A stretch of DNA of 64,000 nt from Acestrorhynchus altus (Eukaryota > Chordata > Actinopteri > Characiformes > Acestrorhynchidae). This document shows, piece by piece, positions 10,001 to 23,116 of this stretch. The position numbers were made by a program, and so were the translations under genes. Under the pieces are notes generated by a model. That model was not told the DNA's origin. It made no database searches and saw only the letters and a program-made list of their open reading frames with translations. Position 1 is the first letter of the stretch; each line of letters opens with the position of its first letter. The stretch covers positions 3,024,367 through 3,088,366 of the forward strand of contig CM067523.1 of assembly GCA_034509495.1 (NCBI GenBank), written 5' to 3'.

Positions 10001-12819
10001 TGCAGGTGGAGACATTCCTGGGAAAGCCCTTGCTGTGTGTGGGAGCATTATCCTGCTGAAAAATGCCAGCTCGAAGCCCTGCCATGAGAGGCAGCATGTG
10101 GCCGCAGGATGTCCTGCATATATCGTCGAGCTGTTTGTGTCAGTGAGTGAACAAGTGAGTCAATGATTCAGTGAGTGAGTGATTCAGTGAGTGAGTCAGT
10201 GAGTCAGTGAGTGAGTGACTGAGTCATAGGACTGTAGCAGGAATAAGCTTAAATCAATACCAGTCCATTAAAATATGGCTTGACTGATCTCGCAGTCCAA
10301 CTCACCCTCCATTGCGCTCGTTTAGCCGCTCTATGTACTGTGACAGCACGTCCACCACCTCGTTCTCGGCCAACTGCAGGTTGCCAGACACGTTGCACCT
10401 GAGGTCATTCCAATCTGACCTGAGCAGCTCAAAGTCCACTGGGTTCACAGTGAAAGTCCGTTGCCAGTTGATGGCCTCCTCCGCCCAGCCTGGCCGCGGC
10501 TCTGTGTCCTCATAACTGTACTGGGACACACCTCCTTCTTCTGGTTCAGCAACCCTCCTCTGTTGAGACTCTTCAACCATCTCTGATGCCTTTGTGCTCT
10601 GGACCTCCGTGGGCTGGCTGTCCTCTGGGTCTTCTGTCTTGTCTGATGGAGGCAAGATTTTGGGGTGTATAGAGGCTGAGTGACTCATTTTGAAATACGA
10701 TGAAGGATACACCTCTGGTTCTCCATGTTCTTCATCAGTGGGTATGACTGGATGGCTGTGCTTCAGTGGAACTTGCTGGGTGGGTGGTTTATGATCTGTC
10801 AAGGACAAATTAGGCCAGAACAGTGGGACGGATCCACGCCCCTTCATTGATTTCCACCTGGAACTGAGGTCTACAAGCTTTTTGCCCCTTGTCGTTTGGT
10901 ACAAGAAGACCCCAGGGAAGACCTCTAGTGGTGGCCTCGGCAACTGCCTTGGTCTACTTTTTGGTGGGTGTGGCCTACTGATGTAGATTTTGTTGGTCTT
11001 AATCTCTTTCTCTTGGTTGGTCTTCAAGACTATGGGTGCAGGATGGGCCACGTTGCTCAGAATCTGATTGGCCAAAACATAAAGAGAGGACTGCTGGGAC
11101 ATTTTACTTAGTCTTAGAGGGATGACCTTATTACTCTGCTGCACAGGGCTGAGGGGGGCCCACATTAAAGACCGCTGGCCGGGTGCTTGGGCATGCATTT
11201 GTGGGTCATCTCCCACTTCTTCACTTCGTGTGTGCTCATTCACGGCCTCATGCTGTGCCCTTATGGATTCCCCATGCCTCAGCTGCCTCTCCCGCAGCGT
11301 TTGTTCCCCTTCCTCGTCCTCCTGAGCTTTTGCCTGAGCGCTCATGTAGTATCCATCTTCTCGCTCGCTGTGCTCTCCTTTAACTTTACTTCTGGGTTGT
11401 TTCCCTCGGAGTTGAGAGGAGCGGCCCTCCGAGGTTAAAACGTGTCCTCTTGTAAACGAAGATGGCTGATTGGATGGGCTGGTGTTACTCCTGGCTGGGT
11501 GGTTATTGGGGTTGACTGAGTCTTCCTCTGGGTCGACACCCTCTTCCTCCTCCAAGAAGTCTAAGAAAACGAATAATACACATTTGAACGAATGACACAT
11601 CTCACAAAAGAGCGACCACCCATTAGAAGTGTGATTGGATTCAACAGGTATTAACATCAGATTACACTCGGTGGCAATAAACTCCACGACCACAGCGGCT
11701 GATAAAATATTACAGTCGAATATACTGGAGTACTGGACGGTCAAAGGGCCGAGAGGCTGCTGCCCTAATGGGACATATCAACAGCAAATCACGGTCATTA
11801 CAGGCTGGAACTCCACCAGTGCTCCACCCCCTGCACTCTCGCACACACACCCATATACCCAGTTTTTTGTCCCTGTTACTGAAAACGCTGTGACAAAGCC
11901 CACGTAGGATGAAAGTAGCTGTTACATTCTGTGCTGTGAGTGATTTTGCTGTATGTCGGAACAAACCATCAGGATTTGGGAAGAAAGCAGGCCTGTCGTC
12001 CTCATCTTCATCCATCTTCATGTATTTATAGAAACCAAACCTGTTTGGACAGAAAACACAATTCAAACAGCAGTTTCAACAACACTCACTCACATCATTC
12101 CCAGATATACTCCACATATTACTCCTACTCCTACTGCTACACTACTGTACTACTATACTACTACTACTACTATACTACAATACTATACTACCATAATACT
12201 ATAATATAGTACAGTACTATATTACCATAATACTACTATAATATAATATATATTGATCTCCCAAGGGATCAATAAAAATAATAAAGTTCTATCTAATCTA
12301 AACTACCAGGCTACTGCTACTACTACTAATATAATCACTTCCCTACTATACTACCACACTACAATGCTATACACCTATTACTATGATAATACTATACTAC
12401 TACTTCACTACTATACTACCAACTTACTACTACTAATACTACTACTACCACTACTACTACTACTACTGCACTGCTGCTACATTACTACTTTATTAGTGAT
12501 TCAAAAATTTTTTTTAAGACATTTTGTTTTCCATTAAGAACAATGTAATGGTTACAGAAAAGTGTGAAGAACTCTTTGAAGGTAAATTGGACTGATAATA
12601 ACAATTAAAAAATTATGATAATAGAGGCAGCACAATAACATAGATACTGACATTGAACCCTTTGAGAATAGACTGACACTCTGATTATTTCTTTTCACAT
12701 TTGCAAATTTGTGACACCTAATCCAGTGTTTTCTGCTGATTTCATACCAATAACAGTTCCCAGTATCAAAGCAATCTCTTGTCGATCAACAATAAACATA
12801 ACTAAAATAAAACAATAGT

Positions 12820-12861
<42 letters not shown>

Positions 12862-14221
12862 CCTCCTCCTCTTTGGTAAACCTTACTTTTCAAGGTACAC
12901 AGGAGACTCCCTATAGAAGCACTTGTTCTCTCGCTCCATATGCGTGAGTCTGGTGAAATCATTGGGATAAACATAGGAAAGATACACCTAAAAAAAGCAC
13001 AAGAATCAGCCTTAAATGGCTTGAACAGATTTTTCAATGATTTAAATATATTGATAATAGTCAGAAAACAAGGAAAAACTTTGGTTGCAGTTGTAATAGC
13101 CAGAAATGTCCATTTGGGGGCGTTGTTTGTTCATTTCAGCAGTGAATCTTCACTGTTATTTTTAACTCTTACTGAACATTTCATATGAATGTTAGTCTAC
13201 TTTTCTCAATATACAAGTATCAGCATCTAATGGAAGCATAAATCTCTAAACTGCAGTGAATAAAAATCAATATTCAGTATCAATATTTACAGCTCATACG
13301 GAGCATTTATTCAGACGAGTGTTACTCACAAACTGCAGGCCCTGGTAGCGGGCAATGGGGAAATCCTTCACTATATATGTGGGCGAGTAGAGGCAGGATG
13401 GCAGCACCTTCATCAGCCTGGAGTGATCTATCATAGGAACTGAGAGGAGAGAACGTGTGATGTATTCAACCTTAATAAGAGCAGGACGCTGTCCGACAAA
13501 CACCAAGGTTTGATGGATTAATACTTTACTGAGTATTTTAAAATGCAAATATTGGCTAGACAAACAGATCTCCAAAAAGCATAAAGATGAAACAATATTT
13601 TCAACATTTTATGCAAATTATTGTAACATTTTTTTAATTGTCTGGCAAAATAAGTTATAAGTGCATCTAAAAAAATGACAATACTGGGAAAAGGTTTCAG
13701 ATTCAATTCAAAAATTAAAATGAACATATTTTATATTTTAAATTTCATTTAAATTGATTTATTTCATTTTTGTTTTTTCATTTTGTAATATTTTGAGATT
13801 CTGGTTTTCATGAGCTATAAGCCAAACAACACTAACACAAAAAACACTAAATATGAAAGGTGACCGTTTACCTTTTTGAAGGAAATTGTGATCACGACTG
13901 AGCTTTTTAACCATGTTCTCATTTTTGACATGAACTGGTATATAGTTAAAAAAGCATCCCAAGAAATGTGACCCCTCAGACAACTTTCACCAAGGTCTCA
14001 GACCCTTATTAGACCCTGAGTGGTTATGAACTCATGGTTAGAAAAGGTCAGGATTCTCAAAGCCTTTCCCAAAAATCAGCAGCCACGGGCTCCTCTAAGC
14101 AGCTGCCAAGCATGCAAACAACTGATGGCCAATAAGCAGGAGAAGAGAGAAGATAAGAAGATCAATCAATCATTCTAGGGCTTGTGTTGCAGCCAGTGAT
14201 GCAAGAAACATTTATTTTGCC

Positions 14222-14313
<92 letters not shown>

Positions 14314-15394
14314 GAGAATCAGTTTACATGCTGCCGAAACTACTATAACATGCTTTTCTTTTCTTTTCTTTGTCATGCTTAATGCAATCAAATCCTCACA
14401 GCAATGTTGTACCATTTAGTGTAAAGAGGAGAGGAGTAGGGGCTGTGTCGAGGTCATTTGATCGAGGTCGAGGTCTTTTCCCTCCATCAATACATTTGAT
14501 TTTAGAAGAAACGCAGGACGAGCAGGCGTTTACAGATTCTGGCACATAAGCCGGATTATTAAATCAGCGGAGTTCCTGAATATGTGCAGCATTACTTACA
14601 CACGCAGCATTGCTGGACAATAACAGAACTTTGAAGCTTTCCCTGTTGCCATAGTTACTGCTCCTTGCATTGGGCATGCCACTACACTCTCCCCACCGAA
14701 ACGTGTTAATTAGCATAAAAAAGCCTTCTGTAGATAATATGAAACAAATTATTGTGTGAACATATTAGAGAAGAAAATTATATCAGGAAAGGGTTTAATT
14801 AAGAAGTAAGCCTAAACCCTCCAGCTTTTTCTGTAAGCCAGGATCTCATCTTCTAAGGAGCGAGCCTTCGGTGCCTTCGCAAACTGTGTAAACTTAGTGG
14901 ATTATCAGCGAACACGCACACAAACAAGCACATGAGCCTGCATTAGTATGTATTCAGTCTGGGGCAACCTCAGCGGACTCGATGGATGAGAGCAGATCTG
15001 CATCTATCCATATGCAGACAAGTTAGTATTCAGTTGCGCAGTGTGGATATTGTAATCTGGTGCTGTAGTGCCAGTGTGTACTGCGTGCCCACCGAGGATA
15101 CTGTGTAAACAATAAAATAAAATAAATAAATAAACAGACGTTTCTGAGAGGACACCCGGATGCCTGTCAGTCAGTCCAACAGTCTCCAGTGTCTAAATGT
15201 ATAAGTCACGTAAGGGTCGGCAAGACGACTATGTTGTTATTGAGATAAATTACATGATGTTATATATCTTTAAAATAGATTCATAAAATAGTGGGCTGGG
15301 TGATACGGACAAAATATCATATCCCGATATATTTGAGCAGAACGGTGAAATTATTTATATATAAACACTGAAATTTGATCTTCATTTCCTCTTG

Positions 15395-15479
<85 letters not shown>

Positions 15480-18400
15480 CATTCTGGATTCTGGTTTTCA
15501 TGAGCTATAAGCCAAACTGATCAACAATAAAACAAAAAAAAGGCTTGAAATGTCACTTTACATGGAATGACCAGTCTGACAGTGTACCTTTATGAATGGA
15601 ATTGTGATCAACAATGAGCTTTTTTTGACCATATAAACATTTTTTTTGATGCACTGATATATATATGCAATATAGACACACATATGTACTGTGTACATTT
15701 TACTGTGCAGCATCAAGTGCCTAATTCACAGTGTATAATGTTTGTTTTCCAACACATGTACAAACTATTATTTTACCAAGTCATGCTCAGTCAGCCATAA
15801 AACCGGCTGAGGACGGCAGCTGCGAGCGCCAGAGGGACAGACATTTCATGCAGTGCTGTATTTTTGCCACTCGTTGTACACACAGAGTAAATCCCCAGAC
15901 GAACAGCAGAGCGTGTCCAGCCTCTGTGTACGGTAGAAGTGCAAGGGCCATATTCAGATGAGCAGGGGCACAATCGCACTCAAGCGAACCAGTTACACCA
16001 TGTTCCGACCAGTGACTGTATACATAATAGAAGTCATTTATACAGTTCAGCTGCTCTGCGATTGTAGCCTTGCGTTCTTATTCCTACAGCACTGTAAGAA
16101 ATGTAAGCTCTGTTACCCGAAGAGCTGTAGAGTGCAGCCTCCTGCTTTAACCTTTAGAGCCTTAGACTAATTATGTAGGACGTTCTTTATTTCACCAAAA
16201 AGAAGGTTTTTTTTAATTGTATTTGTTTTTTTGTTTGCTTAAAACATCTCTCTATTCGTGCAATCTATATTTGCAATTTCCCTCTGGGATTAAAAAAGTA
16301 ATTCTGATTATGATACATCTCAGGAATCCTGTTGAACATTCAACATCCAGAGTGTTTTTGAGCTGAACTTTGATAATACAGGCCAGTAGACCAAATCAAA
16401 TGAAATGTAACAGTGTTGTCCCTTCTCAGGACACGTATTCTGAAATTTGAGGAGAGAGAGCAAACAGCCCCTCCCTTCTCATTGTCCTCTATAACCCAAT
16501 ATATGTGTCAATGACAAAATTAGCCCCGCCCCCCACTCTGATCAGTCAGCGTCTGTATGCAGGTTGAGCATCGGACCCGCCCCCTCTCTCTGATCAGTCA
16601 GAGTCTGTATGCAGGTTGAGTATCAGCCCCGCCCACTCTCTCTGATCAGTCAGAGTCTGTATGCAGGTTGAGCATCAGCCCCGCCCCTTCTCTCTGATCA
16701 GTCAGAGTCTGTATGAAGGTTGAGCATCAGCCCCGCCCCCTCTCTCTGATCAGTCAGAGTCTGTATGCAGGTTGAGCATCAGCCCCGCCCCCTCTCTCTG
16801 ATCAGTCAGAGTCTGTAGGCAGGTTGATCATGTTCACGTGGACAGAGCAGTAAACATGCACTGGAAGCTCTTTGGGTTTTAAACTGGGATTTAAATGAAC
16901 TGGATAATTAATCACGATTTATCAATAATGCTTTGAAGTCGTGTAGTTTGTTATGACATGTGTATCATGCCTGTTGGTTAATCCTGAGATATGAAGCCTA
17001 TGAAACCCTGCAAAGTGTGTATCTCAGGTTCTAAGAGCTATATTTAATTTTTGCCAGAGTGCCAACCCTTACGTTACCGTACAACAGTACAGCAGACCCA
17101 ATTTTACACCATTCTTAAAAAACAGGGACAGAGAAAGAAAAATACACACTCTTGTAGAAAGTGTCCCGTGGGTCTGATTTGAGCATGTCAGCAGTGTGTG
17201 TCTCTGTGCTGTGGGACCCGTGCAGGGAGAGTGTGTGACTGGCCAACGTCTGAGGGATGTGCTTCACACTGTTCATCTTCAGACTGGACTCGTCTGCGGG
17301 AGAGATGAAAGAAAACAAAGGCATGTGGTCAGTAACACCTGCATGACCAGCAGTTCACTGGAAGACCACTTACAGTGAGGGGCAGTGAACAGTACTGAGC
17401 CAGACAAAAAACATACTGCTGCTGCAGTTTGTCTTTCCCTTCAAAAAGCAAAACTACGATCTAGTAATGCTTGTTTGTTAGGCTGGTATTTATTCCTCTG
17501 TTTAACTGTTTGGGTCAGAACCAGCTAAAAGCCGTCAGAGAGAACCGTTATGGTTAATGTGTGGAAAACGTTAACAATAAATAACTTATACTCGCTTTAA
17601 TGTGTCGTAACACTTTAATTCACTAGACGTTTGATGAATCATCTAAATTTTCCAAGGATAGATATCACACAGTGATCATTAACACAGAAACGCCTGGTTC
17701 CCTACATGCCAAACACATGAAAAAAAGGTTAATTACAGGAATGAGTCTCATTCACGGCTCAACGTTTGACCTTCTTGGAAAAGTCATCGAAACAAGTTTG
17801 AAAAATTTGGCAAACAATCCTGTGGACTGATGAGACTGACACAGGACTCCTTGGCTGAAATCAGCGAAAGTATGTTTGGAGAAAAAATGCACACATCATT
17901 TCATGAAAAGAACACCACTCCAACCAGTAAGCAGGGGGTGGAGCAATCACGCTTTCAAGTTGCGTTGCAGTCAGTGGCACAAGGAACATAAAACAGGTAG
18001 AAAGAAGAAGAGATTCATTGAAATTCCAGCAAATTTTGGAAGCAAACAGTACATCATCTGTAAAAAAAAAACCTGTAAAAGATGAAAATACAAAGAACTA
18101 AAGTACAAATTGAATGTTGATATTGTTTCATCTTCAGTTTAACTGTTCAGTTAAACCACGGGTGTCAAATCTTATCCACGAAGGGTCGGTGTGGCGGCAG
18201 GTTTTCAAAATCGGCCTGTTGATTAAATAAGTGAGATCAGGTGTCACAAGTAGTTGTTCAGAATGAAAACCTGCAGCCACTCAGTCACAGTTTAAGTGCG
18301 ACTACATATATATACATGACCTCGATCCTGGGTTCACCATGTAGTTGGAGGTTCACTTTCACACCACTGCAGTAAATACAAATTGAGCTTTGAGCTCCCC

Positions 18401-18942
18401 CTCATGGACAGCAGAACACACGCGCTTGTTAATAAGCTGAGAGCAGCATCTGAAGTGAAAGGAGGATGTGGTCTGAGGACGCAGAGTAACATCACAGGAT
18501 TGTACAAACACATGACTTGGGTTGCACACTGTTACGCAGCTCTTGTAGTGAGGGGGGGCAACTTTCTGGCCTGAAGTGGCAGTGACAGAAAAGCCCCTCT
18601 CCCCATTTCAGTCAGTGACGCTGATTCTAAAGCTACTATTTTCTAGAGAAATGCCACATCATGGGCTGGTTCTCCAGACAGGGATTAAACCTAATCTCCA
18701 TTGAGAATGTCTGGGAATCTGCCCCAATGTGGCTTTGAATGGAGATTTCACGTTTAAGACATTTGAATACGTCCTGAACTCTACAAATGGACTCATTGTG
18801 GAAAAGCTCAATGTCTAAATTGCAGGTCCAATTTGTCTCTGGCCTGAAGGTTATTGAGATGAGCCTGAGCTTCTTCTCTTGCCCACTCCATAACATGACC
18901 GCCTCTGGTTTCGCCCGTGGGCTCTGAGGCATTCCCTGGTGT

Positions 18943-18981
<39 letters not shown>

Positions 18982-21002
18982 AGTGAGAGAGACAGAGAAT
19001 GAGAGAGGGAGAAAGAGAGAGAGAGAGAGAGACACGTCCATTCATTAAGGTTTATCTCCTGGCGTTATGAGAGCTTTCACAAGTGTCTGCTTGACTGGCT
19101 GCTGATGAAAACACACTTTAATTAGTCCTATCGATTGTCCACAAGTATATGTGTGTGTGTGGGTGTGATTGTGTGGTTATATGTGAGTGAGTGAGTGAGT
19201 GTATGTGGTTATGTGTGTGTGTGTGGTTGCATGTGTATGCTCTGTGTGGCTGTCTCTGAGGGAGAAGTCTGGGTGATTAATGATTGGGACAGCATACTAC
19301 ACTTTAGTCGCTGTTCTCTGGGCGAGCGGGGGCGGGCTGTGTTAGCTAATGCTTGTCCCTCTCTCCCTCAGCTTGTTAACTTCAGCTTCAGATTAAAAAG
19401 GGAAAGAAGAAGAAGAGAAAAAAAAAAGCATTGGACTGAAATAATTTTATAAATGAGGCAAAGCAGGATCGTGGGCATGCACTCGGTGTGCTCCCTGCTA
19501 AAAGCATGCGTTGAATGAATGCTGACAGAGGGCAACGTGGGGGGATGTGAGCATGTGTAGCTGCAGATAAGAAAACAATATGGTGAGCACTCGTGGTACA
19601 CTGCAAATTATTCAGCCTAATGCACAAGCAAAACTCATAAGTGCACTGTCTGGATGCACGGCTCGCTAATGAACTCTATAAACAGTGAGTCTGTTTTTTA
19701 AACCTCAGACGCTTAGTTCGGTTTCGTCCTTGCTCGCCTCCGATGACTTGTGCGGTGCCTGATGGTAGACGCTGTAGTCCGACCTGACATGACATTTTAG
19801 GACCGCTGGAGTCCACGTCTCGCCATCAGCTCTTGGCGGCTGTTTTAAAGGTTCTCCACTCGTAAATCTTTTATCGGACAGTAGAACGTCCGATTTCTGC
19901 TTGAATATTGAGTGTGCAATATTTAAAAATCAGTAAATATCAGTATATCAAGTAGATTTTAATGGTCGATGTCGATATTTAAAGGGCGGGGCGACCGATG
20001 GCCGATATATAATGACGATATCATTAGATATTGTTTTTCAATTTATAAAATACAATGTCGTTAATAATAATGGTGACATGGACACTAGGGGGAGCTCTAA
20101 CATCGCTGCACAGCAGCCTGACTGACGGGGCTTCCTGCGGCTCTGAATAGCGATGATCTCAAAATGGCATTAATCACTAATAAACCACTAATATCAAGAT
20201 TTAATTTGTGCACAATATAAAAAAATGGCCATAACGTAATAATGTCTGTACATATCATAATTAAAAAAAAATGTTTATCAACTTTTTTATTAAGAAAGAA
20301 CACAAGGATGCATCATTTTCCTTCCTCTTTCTTACCGAGCATCGCCTCCACTGCACTGCGCATAACAAAAATAGCCTTATTAAGAGAAATCTTCACGGTG
20401 TCACAAATATACACCCTAACCTGACCCTGGTTTGAAGACTTTTTTTAATCCCTGCTCATCTACAACCAGCCATCAGAGAACTACAACAATCAAGAGCAAA
20501 CCACACTTATGTCTGCAGCTTAAATAAGACAGACTCCTCAAACATCACCTCTAACCGTGTTCTAATCGTTTGCGGCCGCCGTGCTGCATCTGGTTCTGAT
20601 TTGACATTTCGCCGAGAAGTAAGTGTGGCGGGTCTTAACTTTATCCTCACAAAAACACAGGCGTCACGTTTACGAATGACATTTTACAAATTCTAAAAGA
20701 CGTTTCCAGATTTTCCAGGGACCTAGAACATGTGAGGTTGTTCAGTGTTCGTGGAAACCCTGTTTATTTTGGGGTTTTTTAATGTGTATTATTATTATTT
20801 GCATTATATCATTTTTATACTTTATATCATAATGGTTTGTGTATTTGAATGGGACGAGGATTGTGTTCCACATTTTGCTCCTAATATCTCCTGCATTCGG
20901 TGACGGGGAAGAGCGCAGCAGAGGGACAATTACCTGTGTACAAAGAGATGTAGGCTGAGTCAATGACATCGTACTTCAGTCCAGGCAAAAAGGGCCTCCA
21001 CT

Positions 21003-21039
<37 letters not shown>

Positions 21040-23065
21040 GATGAGAAGACAGAAATGTCGGGAGTCTTTTATTGCTGTAGCCGATGCAGTGTTCAGTGAT
21101 GGCTCCGGCACTTAAAATAGCTGTTAGACAGACAGGCTGCAATTCTTCTAAAGAGGCCGTGCAATTACTACATCACTTCTTCTTAGTCTCACCACGATCG
21201 CATGAGACAGGTCATTTACCAGCTCCAGAACAAAAAACTCTAATTACACTGCCCAAAACTACAGACTTCACACACACACACACACACACACAATCACTTT
21301 CTTTACATACACACACACACACATCTTCACCAAAGCCCGGAACATTCCTATCACCATTAAACTGCTTTTAGTGCGTGTGAGCCGTGATATTGAGATGGTA
21401 TTAAAACGAAAGGAGATGAATCGGGAGAGGCAGAAACACTGTCACTACTCGAGCATGACTAACACAACACTACACGACAGAGAAGCGTGCGAATCCCTGT
21501 CTGAGCACACTGATTGGTCGCACGCACACGCACTCCGAGCTACACACTCGTGCTTTTATGCACCGTCACACCAAGAGAATACATTTGCAAGAACATTGGC
21601 CGACCTGTGTTTGTGGATTCTCATTTAGGAACATCTAAGACCTAATTCGAGACCCTTTCTAGTGTCTAGTACAACAGAACAACAGAACAGAGCTAGAATA
21701 TCGTTCTAGGTACATCACGGTGCGAAAATCAAAGAGACAAATATGACCATATATTTAATTACAAAAAATTCGAATATGGTTAAAAAGCTCATTTGTGGTC
21801 ACAACTTCATTCAGGAAGGAGCAGACGAGCACATGCCTCCTATACATGTGATGCCCACGACACCTCCAGGAGTCAAAAAGTTAGCTCTACATGTGACTCA
21901 CGGTGTTTTAAACCACGCAATTGTCTGCAGCTACACCCTTACGATGATGAATCCCACTGCCCTCGTTAACTGAATTGTTTATGAAACAATAAGTGGCTTG
22001 TTCTTCTGTAACATCACCCGAATAAGCTTCGCAGCACCTTCACGTTTATGAACATCCACCCGTTCTACCGCACAGTGGGACCTGCTGCAGTGACTGTAAA
22101 AAACTACATCCCAGTACGTTCTGAGTATCATCAGTATTTCCAGAGCACTGAGCAACTGCATGAATCACAGAAGGACAGGCTGAGACCAATTACAGAGAGC
22201 CTGTAAACAACAACAGGCAGTGAATAGCAACCATATATCAGGCTTTTTATAGGCTTTTTAAACGTGGCACTGGTGTTTTGATGGTGCATTCTGTCCACTC
22301 CAGACTCATTCATAAACCCTGGAAAGAGAAATCTACTGATATTTCATGTAGTATCTGTCAGGAAGATGTTATATTGTCAAACTTTAGGCTCAACATACAT
22401 AAAAACACACTAGATATCCCTTCTTTTTCCATAATTTATACTGTAATTTACACAGTTGTGGGAAGAGTTCAACACAGATATAACACAACACGATAGTATT
22501 TAAAGTCGTACTTTGGTGTAAAATCAGTAAAGTATGTGACTGGTTCATATTCTGATGAACAACCATATTTACAACCCTGTTATTTGACCTCAGTTAGGCT
22601 GGTTCTGCTCAGTTTTACAAGCATTAATAAAATATTTTATTAATAAAAGCTTTTAAGTGTTCTTATTGTAATACATGGTGCATCGGGTTCTGCTTTTAAG
22701 TATGAGGTGATCTGCGAGGAGATCCAGGAGCATCCAGGACAGAAGCAGCCGGCTCAGGTACAGCTTCCTCCCATATACTATCACTCTGCTGAACCTCACA
22801 GCCCACCTCTGGAACTCTCGCTCAAACGGCACAGACTCAGCTTTTATTATTTATTAAGTCACAGAAATCCTCATATAGATACCTCATAACTGCAGAATAT
22901 AACAATCTATGCTTAATATCTGATATCTTGATATTTATATTAGTAGTATATATTTATATTAGATGTATATTTTTATAAATGTCATTATATATAAAAAAAA
23001 ATTTTCCTGTTCAGTAACAAATTCATATCACGTGAAATATATAAAATTCATTTGATAAACACATT

Positions 23066-23116
<51 letters not shown>

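Larger units (their letters stand above)
13440..17149 (-). other. b4galnt4 intron, 3.7 kb
   Basis: It contains two TTTTCATGAGC-type repeats, the triplet tract at 14221-14314, the dinucleotide tract at 15397-15476 and the 52-bp GC-box array at 16.5 kb. The stretches 14430-15280 and 15720-16400 show nothing I recognise. Confidence 0.8.

Noticed and set aside
10302..11744. 480-codon frame taken as one uninterrupted gene
   Set aside because: Only 10306-11560 is exon. The upstream part crosses the acceptor TTCTTAG and is intron read-through.
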